Source of the DNA: Rhodoplanes azumiensis
GTDB lineage: Bacteria > Pseudomonadota > Alphaproteobacteria > Rhizobiales > Xanthobacteraceae
Direction of reading: 5' to 3'
Assembly (NCBI RefSeq): GCF_042682915.1
Contig: NZ_JBHUIW010000026.1
Span: forward strand, 1-64,000
DNA length: 64,000 nt
Position numbers and translations under genes: made by a program. The notes under the pieces are model-generated. The model had not been told where the DNA came from, searched no databases, and was given only the letters and a program-made list of their open reading frames with translations. Positions 32,448 to 41,038 of this stretch are shown here, piece by piece. Position 1 is the first letter of the stretch; each line of letters opens with the position of its first letter.

Positions 32448-32587
32448 GAGCGACCTCGGCATATCACACTGAAATATATCAAAATATCAATCACCTTTGG
32501 GAATCCTCGAACCTCTTCGACGGCCGCTGCGACCAAATCCCTGACGGAAGGACGCCCGCAAGAGCGGCTGACCACAGGGGGTGGGGC
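32448..32587 (+). promoter_or_regulatory. AT-rich segment with repeated ATATCA
   Basis: Bases 32460-32500 are markedly AT-rich compared with the rest of the window and contain ATATCA three times in the same direction (32461, 32476, 32484). It lies between the HicB-like gene and the duplicated unknown gene and is the best candidate for the promoter or operator of the latter. Confidence 0.4.
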
Positions 32588-33457
32588 ATGAGCTTCATCG
32601 ACGACGCCAAGCACTGGGCCACCATGCCGGTGCCCGGAAGCGCCCGCAGCGCCGCACAGGACGCCCTCTACGAGGCGATGCCGATCGCGGATCTCGCGGC
32701 GCTGTGGTGCCGGCTGCAGGGGCTCGGCCTCAAGGACCAGACCGAGGAGTCCTGGGGCGCCACGCTCTATTTCGACCATCTCCCACACGACGCACCCGAC
32801 CGCGCCCTCGACATGGCGCTGGCCGTGCTCGCCTCCGATGCCGAGACGCGGGTCAAGATGATGCTCGGCGAGAAGTTCATGGCCTCGCTGGTCTACAATC
32901 ATGCCGCCCGGCTGATCGACCGCATCGAGGCGGAGGCGGCCGGCAACGAGCGCCTGCGCTGGCTGCTCGGCGGCGTCCATTGGTGGGCGCCGAGCCGCGA
33001 CCTCAAGGCCCGCCTCGCCCGCCTCGCCGACGAGGCCGCCTGGCGGGCCGACGAGGGCCTTCGCGACACGCCGGCCCTGCGCGTCGACTACGCGACCCTG
33101 TCGCTCGATGCGCTCGCCCGCGCCTGGGTGGAGGAGCACGGCAAGCCCGAGAAGGATCGCGACGCCAACTGGCACGCCCTCGCCGACTACGAGCGCACGC
33201 TGCTCGACCGCGACCCGGACCGGGCGCTCGACCTGGTGCTCGCCGTGCTGGAGATCGAGACCGACCCGAACCTCCTCTCGCTGCTCGCCGCCGGCCTTCT
33301 GGAAGACCTCATCGGCCCGGAGACCATCGCCCGGGTCGAGCGCGAGGCGAAGGCGAACCCGCGCTTCCGGTCGCTGCTCGGCGGCGTCTGGTACCATAAC
33401 GAGGCCGAGGATCTGCGCGCCCGGCTCGACGCCATCGTCAACGACGCGCGGGCGTAG
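32588..33457 (+). CDS. unknown protein with an internal duplication (DUF6869-like)
   Basis: A 289-residue cytoplasmic protein made of two related halves. PDRALDMALAVLASDAETRV...RWLLGGVHWWAPSRDLKARL (about 65-145) aligns with PDRALDLVLAVLEIETDPNL...RSLLGGVWYHNEAEDLRARL (about 215-285). Each half resembles the short DUF6869-type domain found in proteins of unknown function, often near mobile or toxin genes. GGGGGTGGGG precedes the ATG. Function unknown; the duplication is seen directly in the sequence. Confidence 0.7.
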   Translation: MSFIDDAKHWATMPVPGSARSAAQDALYEAMPIADLAALWCRLQGLGLKDQTEESWGATLYFDHLPHDAPDRALDMALAVLASDAETRVKMMLGEKFMASLVYNHAARLIDRIEAEAAGNERLRWLLGGVHWWAPSRDLKARLARLADEAAWRADEGLRDTPALRVDYATLSLDALARAWVEEHGKPEKDRDANWHALADYERTLLDRDPDRALDLVLAVLEIETDPNLLSLLAAGLLEDLIGPETIARVEREAKANPRFRSLLGGVWYHNEAEDLRARLDAIVNDARA

Positions 33458-33557
33458 GCTCCCCGCGGCAGCGCGCCGGACGTTGTCCGGCCCGCCGCGA
33501 GCGTCTAAACCGCCCGCGACGGCCGCCTGACCGGGCGGCGCCGGACGGACGATTTTC

Positions 33558-34022
33558 ATGAGCCATATCCCGACGGCGGGCCTCGACGGCGAGATCCGCG
33601 ACGGCCGGCACCGTCTCGCGGTGCGGGTCTATTACGAGGACACCGATTTCTCGGGCGTCGTCTATTACGCCAACTACCTGAAGTTCCTGGAGCGTGGCCG
33701 CACCAACTATCTGCGCCTCCTCGGCGCCGACCAGCGCGCCTTGTTCGAGGAGACCGAGCGCGAGGCACCCGGCTTCGCCTTCGTGGTGCGGTCGCTGGCG
33801 ATCGACTACCTGAAACCCGCCCGCATGGACGACATCGTGGTCGTCACCACGGTGCCGTCCGAGGTGCGCGGCGCCTCGATCACGCTGCGCCAAACCGTGA
33901 CCCGCGACGACACCGTGCTGGTCGAGGCGACCGTGAAGGTCGCCTTCGTGTCCGGCGGCCGCGCCCGCCCGATCCCGAAAGCCCTGCGCATCGCCATGAA
34001 GGCCGACCAGGAGCGCGCGTAG
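33558..34022 (+). CDS. ybgC: Tol-Pal system-associated acyl-CoA thioesterase YbgC
   Basis: A 154-residue hotdog-fold thioesterase. The active-site segment YYEDTDFSGVVYYANYLKF (25-43) holds the catalytic Asp. YbgC hydrolyses acyl-CoA or acyl-ACP and is linked to phospholipid metabolism at the inner membrane; it is usually the first gene of the tol-pal cluster. Here about 2.1 kb with two other genes separates it from tolQ. Confidence 0.92.
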   Translation: MSHIPTAGLDGEIRDGRHRLAVRVYYEDTDFSGVVYYANYLKFLERGRTNYLRLLGADQRALFEETEREAPGFAFVVRSLAIDYLKPARMDDIVVVTTVPSEVRGASITLRQTVTRDDTVLVEATVKVAFVSGGRARPIPKALRIAMKADQERA

Positions 34023-34065
34023 CGACCGACCGGACGCGCGGCCGCGCTCGACGGCCCCGGCCCCC

Positions 34066-34088
34066 TCATGTAAAGACGCTTCACATGA
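34066..34088. promoter_or_regulatory. probable TetR operator
   Basis: TCATGTAAAG-ACG-CTTCACATGA has 10-bp arms with one mismatch. It lies 14 bases before the TetR-family start codon, the classic place for autorepression. Confidence 0.65.
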
Positions 34089-34101
34089 GCGGGTCGCAGG
34101 C

Positions 34102-34773
34102 ATGAGCTGGTCCAAATCCGGTCGCGACGGGTCCGAGCGCGACGGCGCTTCCGGCGACGCGCCGCGCGGCTATCACCACGGCAACCTGAAGGAGGCGCTG
34201 ATCCGCGCCGCCCTCGAGCTGATCGCCCAGAAGGGGCCGGCCGGCTTCACGTTCGCCGAGGCCGCACGCTGGGCGGGCGTCAGCCCGGCGGCGCCCTACC
34301 GGCATTTTCGCGACCGCGACGAGCTGATGGCCGACGTCGCCCGGCGCGGCTTCGAGGCCTTCGAGCAGGCACTCGCGCGCGCTTGGGATGCAGGTCGGCC
34401 GACCCCCTCGGCCGCCCTCGACCGGCTCGGCAAGGCCTATCTCGGCTTCGCCCGCAGCGAGCCGGCCTATTACGCGGCGATGTTCGAGGCCGGCGTGCGG
34501 CCGGACGCGACGCCGGAGCTGCGCGCCGCCGGCGATCGCGCCTTCGGGGTGCTGCGCGCCGCCTGCGAGGCATTGGCCGCGACCCTTCCCGGCCCGGCAC
34601 GGCCGCCGTCGCTCATGATGGCCCTGCACATCTGGTCGATGGCGCACGGCATCGCGGCCCTGTTCGGCCGCGGCGACGCCGCCCGCCGACCGGTGCCGAT
34701 GTCGCCCGAGGATCTCCTGGAGGCCGGCGTGCTGGTCTACCTGCAGGGTCTCGGCCTTCGCCCGCCGGGCTGA
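34102..34773 (+). CDS. TetR/AcrR family transcriptional regulator (WHG-type C-terminal domain)
   Basis: A 223-residue regulator. The N-terminal helix-turn-helix has the common opening GYHHGNLKEALIRAALELI followed by FTFAEAARWAGVSPAAPYRHF (about 22-75). The C-terminal ligand domain is of the TetR_C_13/WHG type (FARSEPAYYAAMFEAGVRPD, HIWSMAHGIAALF). A palindrome directly upstream is its likely operator. No target gene other than itself is obvious; the next gene encodes a DUF2852 protein 500 bases away. Confidence 0.87.
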   Translation: MSWSKSGRDGSERDGASGDAPRGYHHGNLKEALIRAALELIAQKGPAGFTFAEAARWAGVSPAAPYRHFRDRDELMADVARRGFEAFEQALARAWDAGRPTPSAALDRLGKAYLGFARSEPAYYAAMFEAGVRPDATPELRAAGDRAFGVLRAACEALAATLPGPARPPSLMMALHIWSMAHGIAALFGRGDAARRPVPMSPEDLLEAGVLVYLQGLGLRPPG

Positions 34774-34933
34774 GGCAACGCCGCGTGTCCCGGACGCGGC
34801 GCGGCGCGGCACGAGCCGGAATCCCGCATGGCCGATCGGAGCGCATCCCGTGTCGCCTCCGGGCCCGCGTCCATCCCTCACGACGTCGGCCTTCTGCCGG
34901 ACCATCGGTGTCGGACGCCTCCGCCCGTGGCGA

Positions 34934-34947
34934 TGAAAACGTTTTCA
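34934..34947. promoter_or_regulatory. LacI-type palindrome TGAAAACGTTTTCA
   Basis: A perfect 14-bp palindrome resembling operators of LacI-family repressors. A longer identical core is at 55746-55763. No LacI-family gene is in the window. Confidence 0.4.
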
Positions 34948-35140
34948 CCGAACGTCGACCTGCCGGCCGACGACCCGGTCGCGTCAGGCGCGAGCGCGCC
35001 CGGTTCACCGGTCTTTGATGGCCGACCGCCGCCTCACCGCCGTCGCCGGCTTGTAACCTTTCGACCCGGGGCCACGTCTATGGACGGTGTCGCGACCGGG
35101 GGCCGACCGAGGGGCGGCCCGGCCCTCCATACGACATACG

Positions 35141-35180
35141 GCCGGTGCAACCGGTGCGGCCGGTGCGGCCGGTGCGACCG
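35141..35180. repeat. 9-bp tandem repeat, four units
   Basis: Units GCCGGTGCA, ACCGGTGCG, GCCGGTGCG and GCCGGTGCG followed by a partial ACCG. Non-coding as far as can be seen. Confidence 0.8.
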
Positions 35181-35209
35181 AATATCCGGCGCTGTCCCGC
35201 GTCCTCCGC

Positions 35210-35257
35210 TTGACAAACCCCGGCCGCCTTCGTATCTATGTAAATGTAATTAACATT
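35210..35257 (+). promoter_or_regulatory. sigma-70-like promoter with overlapping palindrome before DUF2852
   Basis: TTGACA (35210-35215), a 17-base spacer and TATCTA (35233-35238). Just downstream, AATGT-AATTA-ACATT (35243-35257) is a perfect palindrome covering the expected transcription start, a repressor-like position. Confidence 0.5.
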
Positions 35258-35285
35258 CACCACGAGGATCCCTGCGAGGCCCGCC

Positions 35286-35702
35286 ATGCCCTTGGTTGCG
35301 AAACTGGACGAGCTCGGTACCGGTGCCTGGATGGCCCTGACCATCCTCGGCTTCGTGTTCTGGTGGCCGATGGGCCTGGCGCTTCTCGCCTTCACCTTCT
35401 GGAGCGGACGCATGAGTTGCTGGAACGGGCGCGGGATGTCCCGCTGGCAGGCCAAGATGGAGCGGATGCGCGATCGCATGGATCGCGGCAGCGGCGACTG
35501 GTTCGGCGCGCCGGGCAGCGGCAACCGCGCCTTCGACGACTATCGCGCCGAGACGCTCCGCCGGCTGGAGGAGGAGCAGCGCGAGTTCAAGGACTTCCTC
35601 GAGCGCCTGCGGATGGCCAAGGACAAGGCCGAGTTCGACCAGTTCATGGCCGAGCGCCGTGGCCGCTCCTCGGCCGACGTGCATCAGCCGCAGCAGGGCT
35701 GA
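35286..35702 (+). CDS. DUF2852 membrane protein
   Basis: A 138-residue protein of the DUF2852 family, common in Rhizobiales. One long hydrophobic segment (about 14-38, WMALTILGFVFWWPMGLALLAF) is followed by a charged helical C-terminal part with ETLRRLEEEQREFKDFLERL, probably a coiled coil on the cytoplasmic side. Function unknown. It has its own promoter and a terminator 50 bases after the stop, so it is an independent unit between ybgC and tolQ. Confidence 0.83.
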   Translation: MPLVAKLDELGTGAWMALTILGFVFWWPMGLALLAFTFWSGRMSCWNGRGMSRWQAKMERMRDRMDRGSGDWFGAPGSGNRAFDDYRAETLRRLEEEQREFKDFLERLRMAKDKAEFDQFMAERRGRSSADVHQPQQG

Positions 35703-35751
35703 CGCCCGCCGGATCGATCGCCCGCCCGGCGCCGGGCCGGGCTTCCGACGA

Positions 35752-35783
35752 GGCCGTCGTCTCTCCGAGACGGCGGCCGTTTC
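35752..35783 (+). terminator. rho-independent terminator
   Basis: A 12-bp stem GGCCGTCGTCTC / GAGACGGCGGCC with one G-U pair and a TCC loop, followed by GTTTCG. It ends the DUF2852 transcript. Confidence 0.75.
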
Positions 35784-36191
35784 GTCATGCGCGACGAGCG
35801 GTCGCGTCGACCTCCGATCCCGGGAAGCCGGGCGTCGTCATCGTGCAGTCGTCACACGGGCGGCGCGGCGCCACCGCAAGCATTCGTGCGTAACGGCACG
35901 CCGCGCCGGCGCAGTGCGGACCGCGACAATCTCTAGAACTTGCCCAAACTTCGCTCCGTTTACCGAGCATTAACCGCCACGGCGCCGTACTGGCCGGCGG
36001 GACGGCGGGGCGGTGCCCTTATTTGGTCACGTTTCGCCTGGACTCGGTCGGCCGGGAATGGGGACGGCTCGCATCCATGCCCGTAGGGGACGCGGCGGCA
36101 GGAGCGCGACGCTTTCTGCCGGCGCGCTCTTTTTGCGACCGCCCGGCGGTGCCGCCCTGGGCGCGGCGCCGGAGAGCCTTGGAAACGAACG
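35784..36191. other. intergenic region before tolQ
   Basis: About 400 bases that must contain the tol operon promoter. Slightly AT-rich around 35930-35975 (GAACTTGCCCAAACTTCG...GAGCATTAACC). No clear hexamers or small gene. Confidence 0.4.
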
Positions 36192-36884
36192 ATGCCTGAA
36201 GCTGCCGGCGTAGCCGCCGATCTCTCCATCTTCGGCCTGTTCTGGCAGGCCCATTGGGTCGTCAAGCTGGTGATGACCGGCCTCCTCGCCTGTTCCGTGT
36301 GGGTGTGGGCGATCGCCATCGAGAAGTTCGTGCTGCTGCAGAAGACCCGCACGGCGATGAACAAGTTCGAGCAGGCGTTCTGGTCCGGCCAGTCGCTGGA
36401 GGAGCTCTACCGCTCGCTCGCGCAGCGCCCGAACCATTCCATGGCCGCCCTGTTCGTCGCCGCGATGCGCGAGTGGAAGCGCAGCTTCGAAGGATCGAGC
36501 CGGTCCTTCGCGGGCCTGCAGATGCGCATCGAGAAGGTGATGGACGTCACCATCGCACGCGAGGTCGAGCGGCTGGAGAAGCGGCTCCTGGTGCTGGCGA
36601 CGGTCGGCTCGGCGAGCCCCTTCGTCGGCCTGTTCGGCACCGTCTGGGGCATCATGAACTCGTTCCAGTCGATCGCCGCGTCCAAGAACACGTCGCTCGC
36701 CGTGGTGGCGCCGGGCATCGCCGAGGCGCTGTTCGCGACCGCGATCGGCCTCGTCGCCGCCATACCGGCGACCATTTTCTACAATAAGTTCTCCTCCGAG
36801 GTGAACAAGCAGGCCTCCCGGCTGGAGGGTTTCGCCGACGAGTTCTCCGCGATCCTGTCGCGGCAGATCGACGAGCGGGCCTGA
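36192..36884 (+). CDS. tolQ: Tol-Pal system protein TolQ
   Basis: A 230-residue inner-membrane proton-channel subunit of the MotA/ExbB/TolQ family. Three transmembrane segments (about 20-42, 135-160, 172-195) are seen, and the conserved GSASPFVGLFGTVWGIMNSF segment contains the pore-lining Thr/Ala region. With TolR it uses the proton motive force to energise TolA and pull the outer membrane in during cell division. Confidence 0.95.
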   Translation: MPEAAGVAADLSIFGLFWQAHWVVKLVMTGLLACSVWVWAIAIEKFVLLQKTRTAMNKFEQAFWSGQSLEELYRSLAQRPNHSMAALFVAAMREWKRSFEGSSRSFAGLQMRIEKVMDVTIAREVERLEKRLLVLATVGSASPFVGLFGTVWGIMNSFQSIAASKNTSLAVVAPGIAEALFATAIGLVAAIPATIFYNKFSSEVNKQASRLEGFADEFSAILSRQIDERA

Positions 36885-37016
36885 CGACCGGGCCCGGCAG
36901 GACTTCAGGCGCCGCCCCGGACGATCCCGTCCGACGCGACAAGGCGCTGACACAACGGTGGTTTCTGGCGGCCCGGCGGGGACCGGGGCGACCTCAGGCA
37001 CGGGGACGGTTCGGGA

Positions 37017-37463
37017 ATGGGGATGATGATGGCGGGGGGCGGCGGACGGAAGCGCCGCGGGCACCGCAACGCCGTGATGGCCGACATCAACGTCACGCCC
37101 ATGGTGGACGTGATGCTGGTGCTGCTCATCATCTTCATGGTCTCGGCTCCGCTCCTGACCGTCGGCGTGCCGATCGACCTGCCGCAGAGCCAGGCCAAGA
37201 GCCTCGACCAGGACAAGGAGCCGCTCACCGTCTCGGTCGACACCCAGGGCAAGGTCTTCCTGCAGAACAGCGAGATTCCGATCGAGGAGCTGGTCGCCAA
37301 GCTGACCGCCGTCACCTCGGCGCGCGGCGGCATGGAAGAGCGCGTCTATGTGCGCGGCGACAAGAAGGTCGACTACGGCACCGTCATGAAGGTGATGGGG
37401 CGGCTCTCGGCGGCGGGCTTCAAGCGCGTGGCGCTGGTCACCGAGGTCGAGCAGGGGTCGTGA
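37017..37463 (+). CDS. tolR: Tol-Pal system protein TolR
   Basis: A 148-residue ExbD/TolR-family protein: a short cytoplasmic N-terminus rich in Gly and basic residues, one transmembrane segment (about 31-50) beginning with the essential Asp31 (MADINVTPMVDVMLVLLIIF), and a periplasmic domain. Several ATG codons (37017, 37023, 37026, 37029) are possible starts. The stop is 4 bases before the TTG start of tolA. Confidence 0.94.
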   Translation: MGMMMAGGGGRKRRGHRNAVMADINVTPMVDVMLVLLIIFMVSAPLLTVGVPIDLPQSQAKSLDQDKEPLTVSVDTQGKVFLQNSEIPIEELVAKLTAVTSARGGMEERVYVRGDKKVDYGTVMKVMGRLSAAGFKRVALVTEVEQGS

Positions 37464-37467
37464 CGGG

Positions 37468-38439
37468 TTGCGCAAGGCGCTGACCATATCGGCGATCGGC
37501 CATGCGGTGCTCCTGCTGTGGGGCATGATCACCTTCGTGGTGAAGCCGCTGGAGGCCAACACGGCCGAGTCGCTGCCGATCGACGTGATCTCGGACGCCG
37601 AGTTCTCGCAGATCACGGCCGGCATGAAGACCGCCAAGAAGGCCGACACGCCGAAGCCGCTGGTCGAGAAGCTCGGCGAGCAGAAGCCGGTCGAGGAGCT
37701 CACCAAGGTCGACAAGAAGCCGCCGATCCAGACCGCCTCGGCCGAGCCGATGCCGATCCCGCCGGAGCCCAAGAAGCCCGAGACCAAGCCGCAGCAGGCC
37801 AAGGCCGAGCCGGCCCCGCCGAAGCCCGAGCCCGAGAAGGCGAAGCCGACCGAGGCGCCGCAGCCCGACCCGATCGCCGAGGCGATGAAGAAGGCCGAGG
37901 AGCAGAAGAAGGTCGAGGAGCAGAAGAAGAAGGCCGAAGAGCAGAAGAAGAAGCTCGAGGAGCAGAAGAGGAAGGCGGAGGAGCAGAAGCGCAAGGAGCA
38001 GCAGCAGCGCGATGCCTTCGATCCCTCGAAGATCGCCGCCCTGCTCGACAAGCAGGCGCCGCGCCGCGAGGCGGCGACCGGCGACACGCTCAACCAGACC
38101 GCGTCGCTCGGGCTGGCCAGCGGCCGCGCCGCGACTCTGTCGCAGAGCGAGATCGACGCGCTGCGCGCCCAGATCCAGGCCTGCTGGAACCCGCCGGCCG
38201 GCGCCATCGACGGCAAGGAGCTGATCGTCCAGGTGCGGCTGCGGCTGCGCCAGGACGGCTCGCTGCAGGCCGACCCGACCCTGATGAACCGCGGCAGCCA
38301 CCCGTTCTTCCAGGTCGCGGCCGAGAGCGCGCTGCGCGCCATTCGGCGCTGCCAGCCCTACCGCCTCCCCGTCGCCAAGTACGATGTGTGGAAGGATGTT
38401 GAAGTCACGTTCGATCCCCGCGATATGTTCCGGGGCTGA
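37468..38439 (+). CDS. tolA: Tol-Pal system protein TolA (TonB C-terminal domain)
   Basis: A 323-residue trans-periplasmic protein. One N-terminal membrane anchor (about 5-25) precedes a long Pro/Lys/Glu-rich stalk. A Lys/Glu/Gln coiled coil (about 138-190, repeats of AEEQKKK) leads to the C-terminal TolA/TonB domain (about 225-320) that contacts Pal and TolB. TTG is the only sensible start; AGGGG lies upstream inside tolR. Confidence 0.92.
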   Translation: MRKALTISAIGHAVLLLWGMITFVVKPLEANTAESLPIDVISDAEFSQITAGMKTAKKADTPKPLVEKLGEQKPVEELTKVDKKPPIQTASAEPMPIPPEPKKPETKPQQAKAEPAPPKPEPEKAKPTEAPQPDPIAEAMKKAEEQKKVEEQKKKAEEQKKKLEEQKRKAEEQKRKEQQQRDAFDPSKIAALLDKQAPRREAATGDTLNQTASLGLASGRAATLSQSEIDALRAQIQACWNPPAGAIDGKELIVQVRLRLRQDGSLQADPTLMNRGSHPFFQVAAESALRAIRRCQPYRLPVAKYDVWKDVEVTFDPRDMFRG

Positions 38440-38556
38440 CGGCGCTCCCGCCGCCGCGCGATTTCGCCGTTTCCTTGCCGTGATCCGGTCCTAGAGCCGT
38501 CCCCGGCTTCGCCCACGGCCGCCAGACGCCCGTGGGGCGCAAAAGGATGAATCCCG

Positions 38557-39891
38557 ATGCTCGAGCGTTTTTCTCGACGCCGCCTGCTGGTCGCGTCCGC
38601 CGCCGCGGCGGGCGCCGGGGCGCTGTACGGCCTGACCGCCTCCGACGCCGTCGCCCAGCTGCGCATCGACGTCACCCAGGGCAATGTCCAGCCGGTGCCG
38701 ATCGCCATTCCGGACTTCGTCGGCGGCAGCCCGGGCGACGTCGAGGCGGCCCGCGGCATCAGCCAGATCGTCACCGCCAATCTGCGCCGCTCCGGCCTGT
38801 TCGCCCCGATCGACCCGGCCGCCTATATCGAGCGCATCACGACGATCGACGTGCAGCCGAAGTTCCCGGACTGGCGCGCCATCAACGCCCAGGCGCTGGT
38901 GACCGGCCGGCTGACCCGCCAGCCGGACGGAAGGCTCAAGGCCGAGTTCCGGCTGTGGGACGTCTACGGCGGCACCCAGATGACCGGGCAGCAGTACTTC
39001 ACCTCGCCCGACAACCTGCGCCGCATCGCCCACATCATCTCGGACGCCATCTACGAGCGCCTGACCGGCGAGAAGGGCTATTTCGACACCCGCATCGTCT
39101 TCGTCGACGAGACCGGGCCGAAGGAGCGCCGCATCAAGCGGCTCGCCTTGATGGACCAGGACGGCGCCAATGTCCGCTATCTGTCGCGCGGCGACGACCT
39201 CGTTCTCACCCCGCGCTTCTCGCCGACGACCCAGGAGATCACCTACATGTCGTTCGGCCAGGGCGACCCGCGGGTCTTCCTGCTGAACGTCGAGACCGGC
39301 CAGCGCGAGATCGTCGGCAACTTCCCCGGAATGACCTTCTCGCCGCGCTTCTCGCCGGACGGCCAGCGCGTCATCATGAGCCTCAACCAGGGCGGCAACT
39401 CCAACCTGTTCGTGATGGATCTGCGCTCCAAGGCGACGACGCGGCTCACCGACGCGCCGGCGATCGACACGGCGCCGTGCTACTCGCCGGACGGGACGCG
39501 CATCTGCTTCGAGTCGGATCGCGGCGGCCGCCAGCAGATCTACGTGATGGCGGCGACCGGCGGCGGCGCCCAGCGCATCAGCTTCGGCGACGGCGCCTAC
39601 TCGACCCCGGTCTGGTCGCCGCGCGGCGACTTCATCGCCTTCACCAAGCAGGGCGGCGGCCGCTTCGGCATCGGCATCATGAAGCCGGACGGCTCCGGCG
39701 AGCGCCTGCTGACCGACGGCTACCACAACGAGGGGCCGACCTTCGCGCCCAACGGCCGCGTGGTGATGTTCTTCCGTGATCCCGGCTCGGGCCCGGCCCT
39801 CTACACGGTCGACATCACGGGCCGCAACGAGCAGCGCGTCCGCACCCCGAGCTTCGCCTCCGACCCGGCCTGGTCGCCGCTGCTGAGCTGA
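38557..39891 (+). CDS. tolB: Tol-Pal system protein TolB with a Tat-type signal
   Basis: A 444-residue periplasmic protein: an N-terminal alpha/beta domain (about 35-165) and a six-bladed beta-propeller (about 185-440) with repeated blade motifs such as FSPDGQRVIMS, YSPDGTRICFESDRGG and WSPRGDFIAFTKQGG. The N-terminus reads FSRRRLLVAS followed by a hydrophobic Ala-rich stretch ending AVAQ. The consecutive arginines fit a twin-arginine (Tat) signal rather than the Sec signal of E. coli TolB. The ribosome site AAAGGAT is clear. Confidence 0.95.
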   Translation: MLERFSRRRLLVASAAAAGAGALYGLTASDAVAQLRIDVTQGNVQPVPIAIPDFVGGSPGDVEAARGISQIVTANLRRSGLFAPIDPAAYIERITTIDVQPKFPDWRAINAQALVTGRLTRQPDGRLKAEFRLWDVYGGTQMTGQQYFTSPDNLRRIAHIISDAIYERLTGEKGYFDTRIVFVDETGPKERRIKRLALMDQDGANVRYLSRGDDLVLTPRFSPTTQEITYMSFGQGDPRVFLLNVETGQREIVGNFPGMTFSPRFSPDGQRVIMSLNQGGNSNLFVMDLRSKATTRLTDAPAIDTAPCYSPDGTRICFESDRGGRQQIYVMAATGGGAQRISFGDGAYSTPVWSPRGDFIAFTKQGGGRFGIGIMKPDGSGERLLTDGYHNEGPTFAPNGRVVMFFRDPGSGPALYTVDITGRNEQRVRTPSFASDPAWSPLLS

Positions 39892-40354
39892 CGCACGCGC
39901 CGCCCCGTCTTCACGCCGCTGGCTCGGCGCCCTTCACCTCTCCCCGCACGCGGCCCCTGAACCTCTCCCCGCGCGCGGGGAGAGGTCGGACTTCGCGCGC
40001 TCGCGCGCGAAGTCCGGGTGAGGGGGCGCCGCCGCGAGGCCGAGCGCCCACCGGAACGCCCCCTCATCCGACTCGCCGCTGACGCGACGAGCCACCTTCT
40101 CCCCGCGCGCGGGGAGAAGGACACGGCGGCCAGCCGAACCCCCTCCGCTGCCCCGTCTCGCCACGCTGCCGCCGCGTTCACGACGCATTAACCATTCCAA
40201 ACGGTTTCCGCCGATTCCGGAACTCCAGGGGGCCGCGGCAACGCCGCGTCAAGGTTGACGGAACCTTCGCTTAACGAAGGCGGGGCTAGACCAGGAGGCA
40301 CGTCTCACGCCGGGGTGCCGCCCGGCGCCGAGCAGGTCTATGAGGAGTAACGGC
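39892..40354. repeat. intergenic region with family B repeats between tolB and pal
   Basis: ACCTCTCCCCGCGCGCGGGGAGAGGT at 39961-39986 and CCTTCTCCCCGCGCGCGGGGAGAAGG at 40095-40120 frame inverted inner sequences. 40180-40354 probably contains a separate pal promoter; a hairpin CCTTCG-CTTAA-CGAAGG lies at 40264-40280. Confidence 0.7.
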
Positions 40355-40849
40355 ATGCCGAAGCTTTCACGTCTGCGGACAGGGGCCCGGATCGCGGCTG
40401 CGCTCGCGGGGGTTCTCCTGATCGCGGCATGCGCCAACAAGCCGAACGACCCGAACGCGGCCGGCCTCGGCGGCGCCGCCGTGCCCGGGAGCCAACAGGA
40501 TTTCGTCGTCAACGTGGGCGACCGCGTCTTCTTCGAGAGCGACCAGACGGACCTCACCGCGCAGGCCCGCCAGACGCTCGATCGCCAGGCGCAGTGGCTG
40601 CAGACCTACAGCCAGTACGCCTTCACGATCGAGGGCCACGCCGACGAGCGCGGCACCCGCGAGTACAACATCGCGCTCGGCGCGCGGCGCGCCCAGTCGG
40701 TGCGCGACTATCTGATCTCGCGCGGCATCTCGGCCCAGCGGATGCGCACCATCTCCTACGGCAAGGAGCGCCCGGTCGCGGTCTGCAACGATATCTCGTG
40801 CTGGTCGCAGAACCGCCGCGCCGTCACGGTGCTCAACGCCAGCTCGTGA
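40355..40849 (+). CDS. pal: peptidoglycan-associated lipoprotein Pal
   Basis: A 164-residue outer-membrane lipoprotein. The lipobox LIAAC places the acylated Cys at residue 26. The OmpA-like domain (about 50-164) contains FEIEGHADERGTREYNIALG-type and SYGKERPVA segments that bind peptidoglycan. GAGGAG precedes ATG 40355, so an ATG 15 bases earlier is unlikely. It completes the Tol-Pal bridge with TolA and TolB. Confidence 0.95.
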   Translation: MPKLSRLRTGARIAAALAGVLLIAACANKPNDPNAAGLGGAAVPGSQQDFVVNVGDRVFFESDQTDLTAQARQTLDRQAQWLQTYSQYAFTIEGHADERGTREYNIALGARRAQSVRDYLISRGISAQRMRTISYGKERPVAVCNDISCWSQNRRAVTVLNASS

Positions 40850-41038
40850 GCGATCGCTCTCGCCGAGGGTCGCGGGCCGCCGTGACACTGGTCATGGCCG
40901 GGCTTGTCCCGGTCATCCCGGTTTTCGGGGCGACACGGCGCCGGCCCGCACCGTAACCGCCCCCGTCCGGGTCACAGATTCGACGCAGCCCGGTGTATGG
41001 TGGGCGTCGTTTCCTTCGAACGAGTCCGGGTGAGCCTG

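Larger units (their letters stand above)
34774..35285. other. intergenic region of 512 bases with repeats and a promoter
   Basis: Contents in order: a diverged family A repeat (34785-34826), a TGAAAACGTTTTCA palindrome (34934-34947), four tandem 9-bp units of the type GCCGGTGCG (35141-35176), and the promoter and palindrome before the DUF2852 gene (35210-35257). No coding sequence is supported. Confidence 0.55.

Noticed and set aside
35141..35180. Tandem repeats considered as a CRISPR or iteron array
   Set aside because: Units are 9 bp without spacers and only four copies; there are no cas or replication genes nearby.
34828..35253. Open frame downstream of the TetR gene
   Set aside because: It runs through the repeats, the palindrome and the promoter of DUF2852 and resembles no protein.
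36027..38342. Minus-strand open frame of about 770 codons opposite tolQ-tolR-tolA
   Set aside because: The plus strand carries three certain genes in canonical order; the antisense frame is low-complexity.
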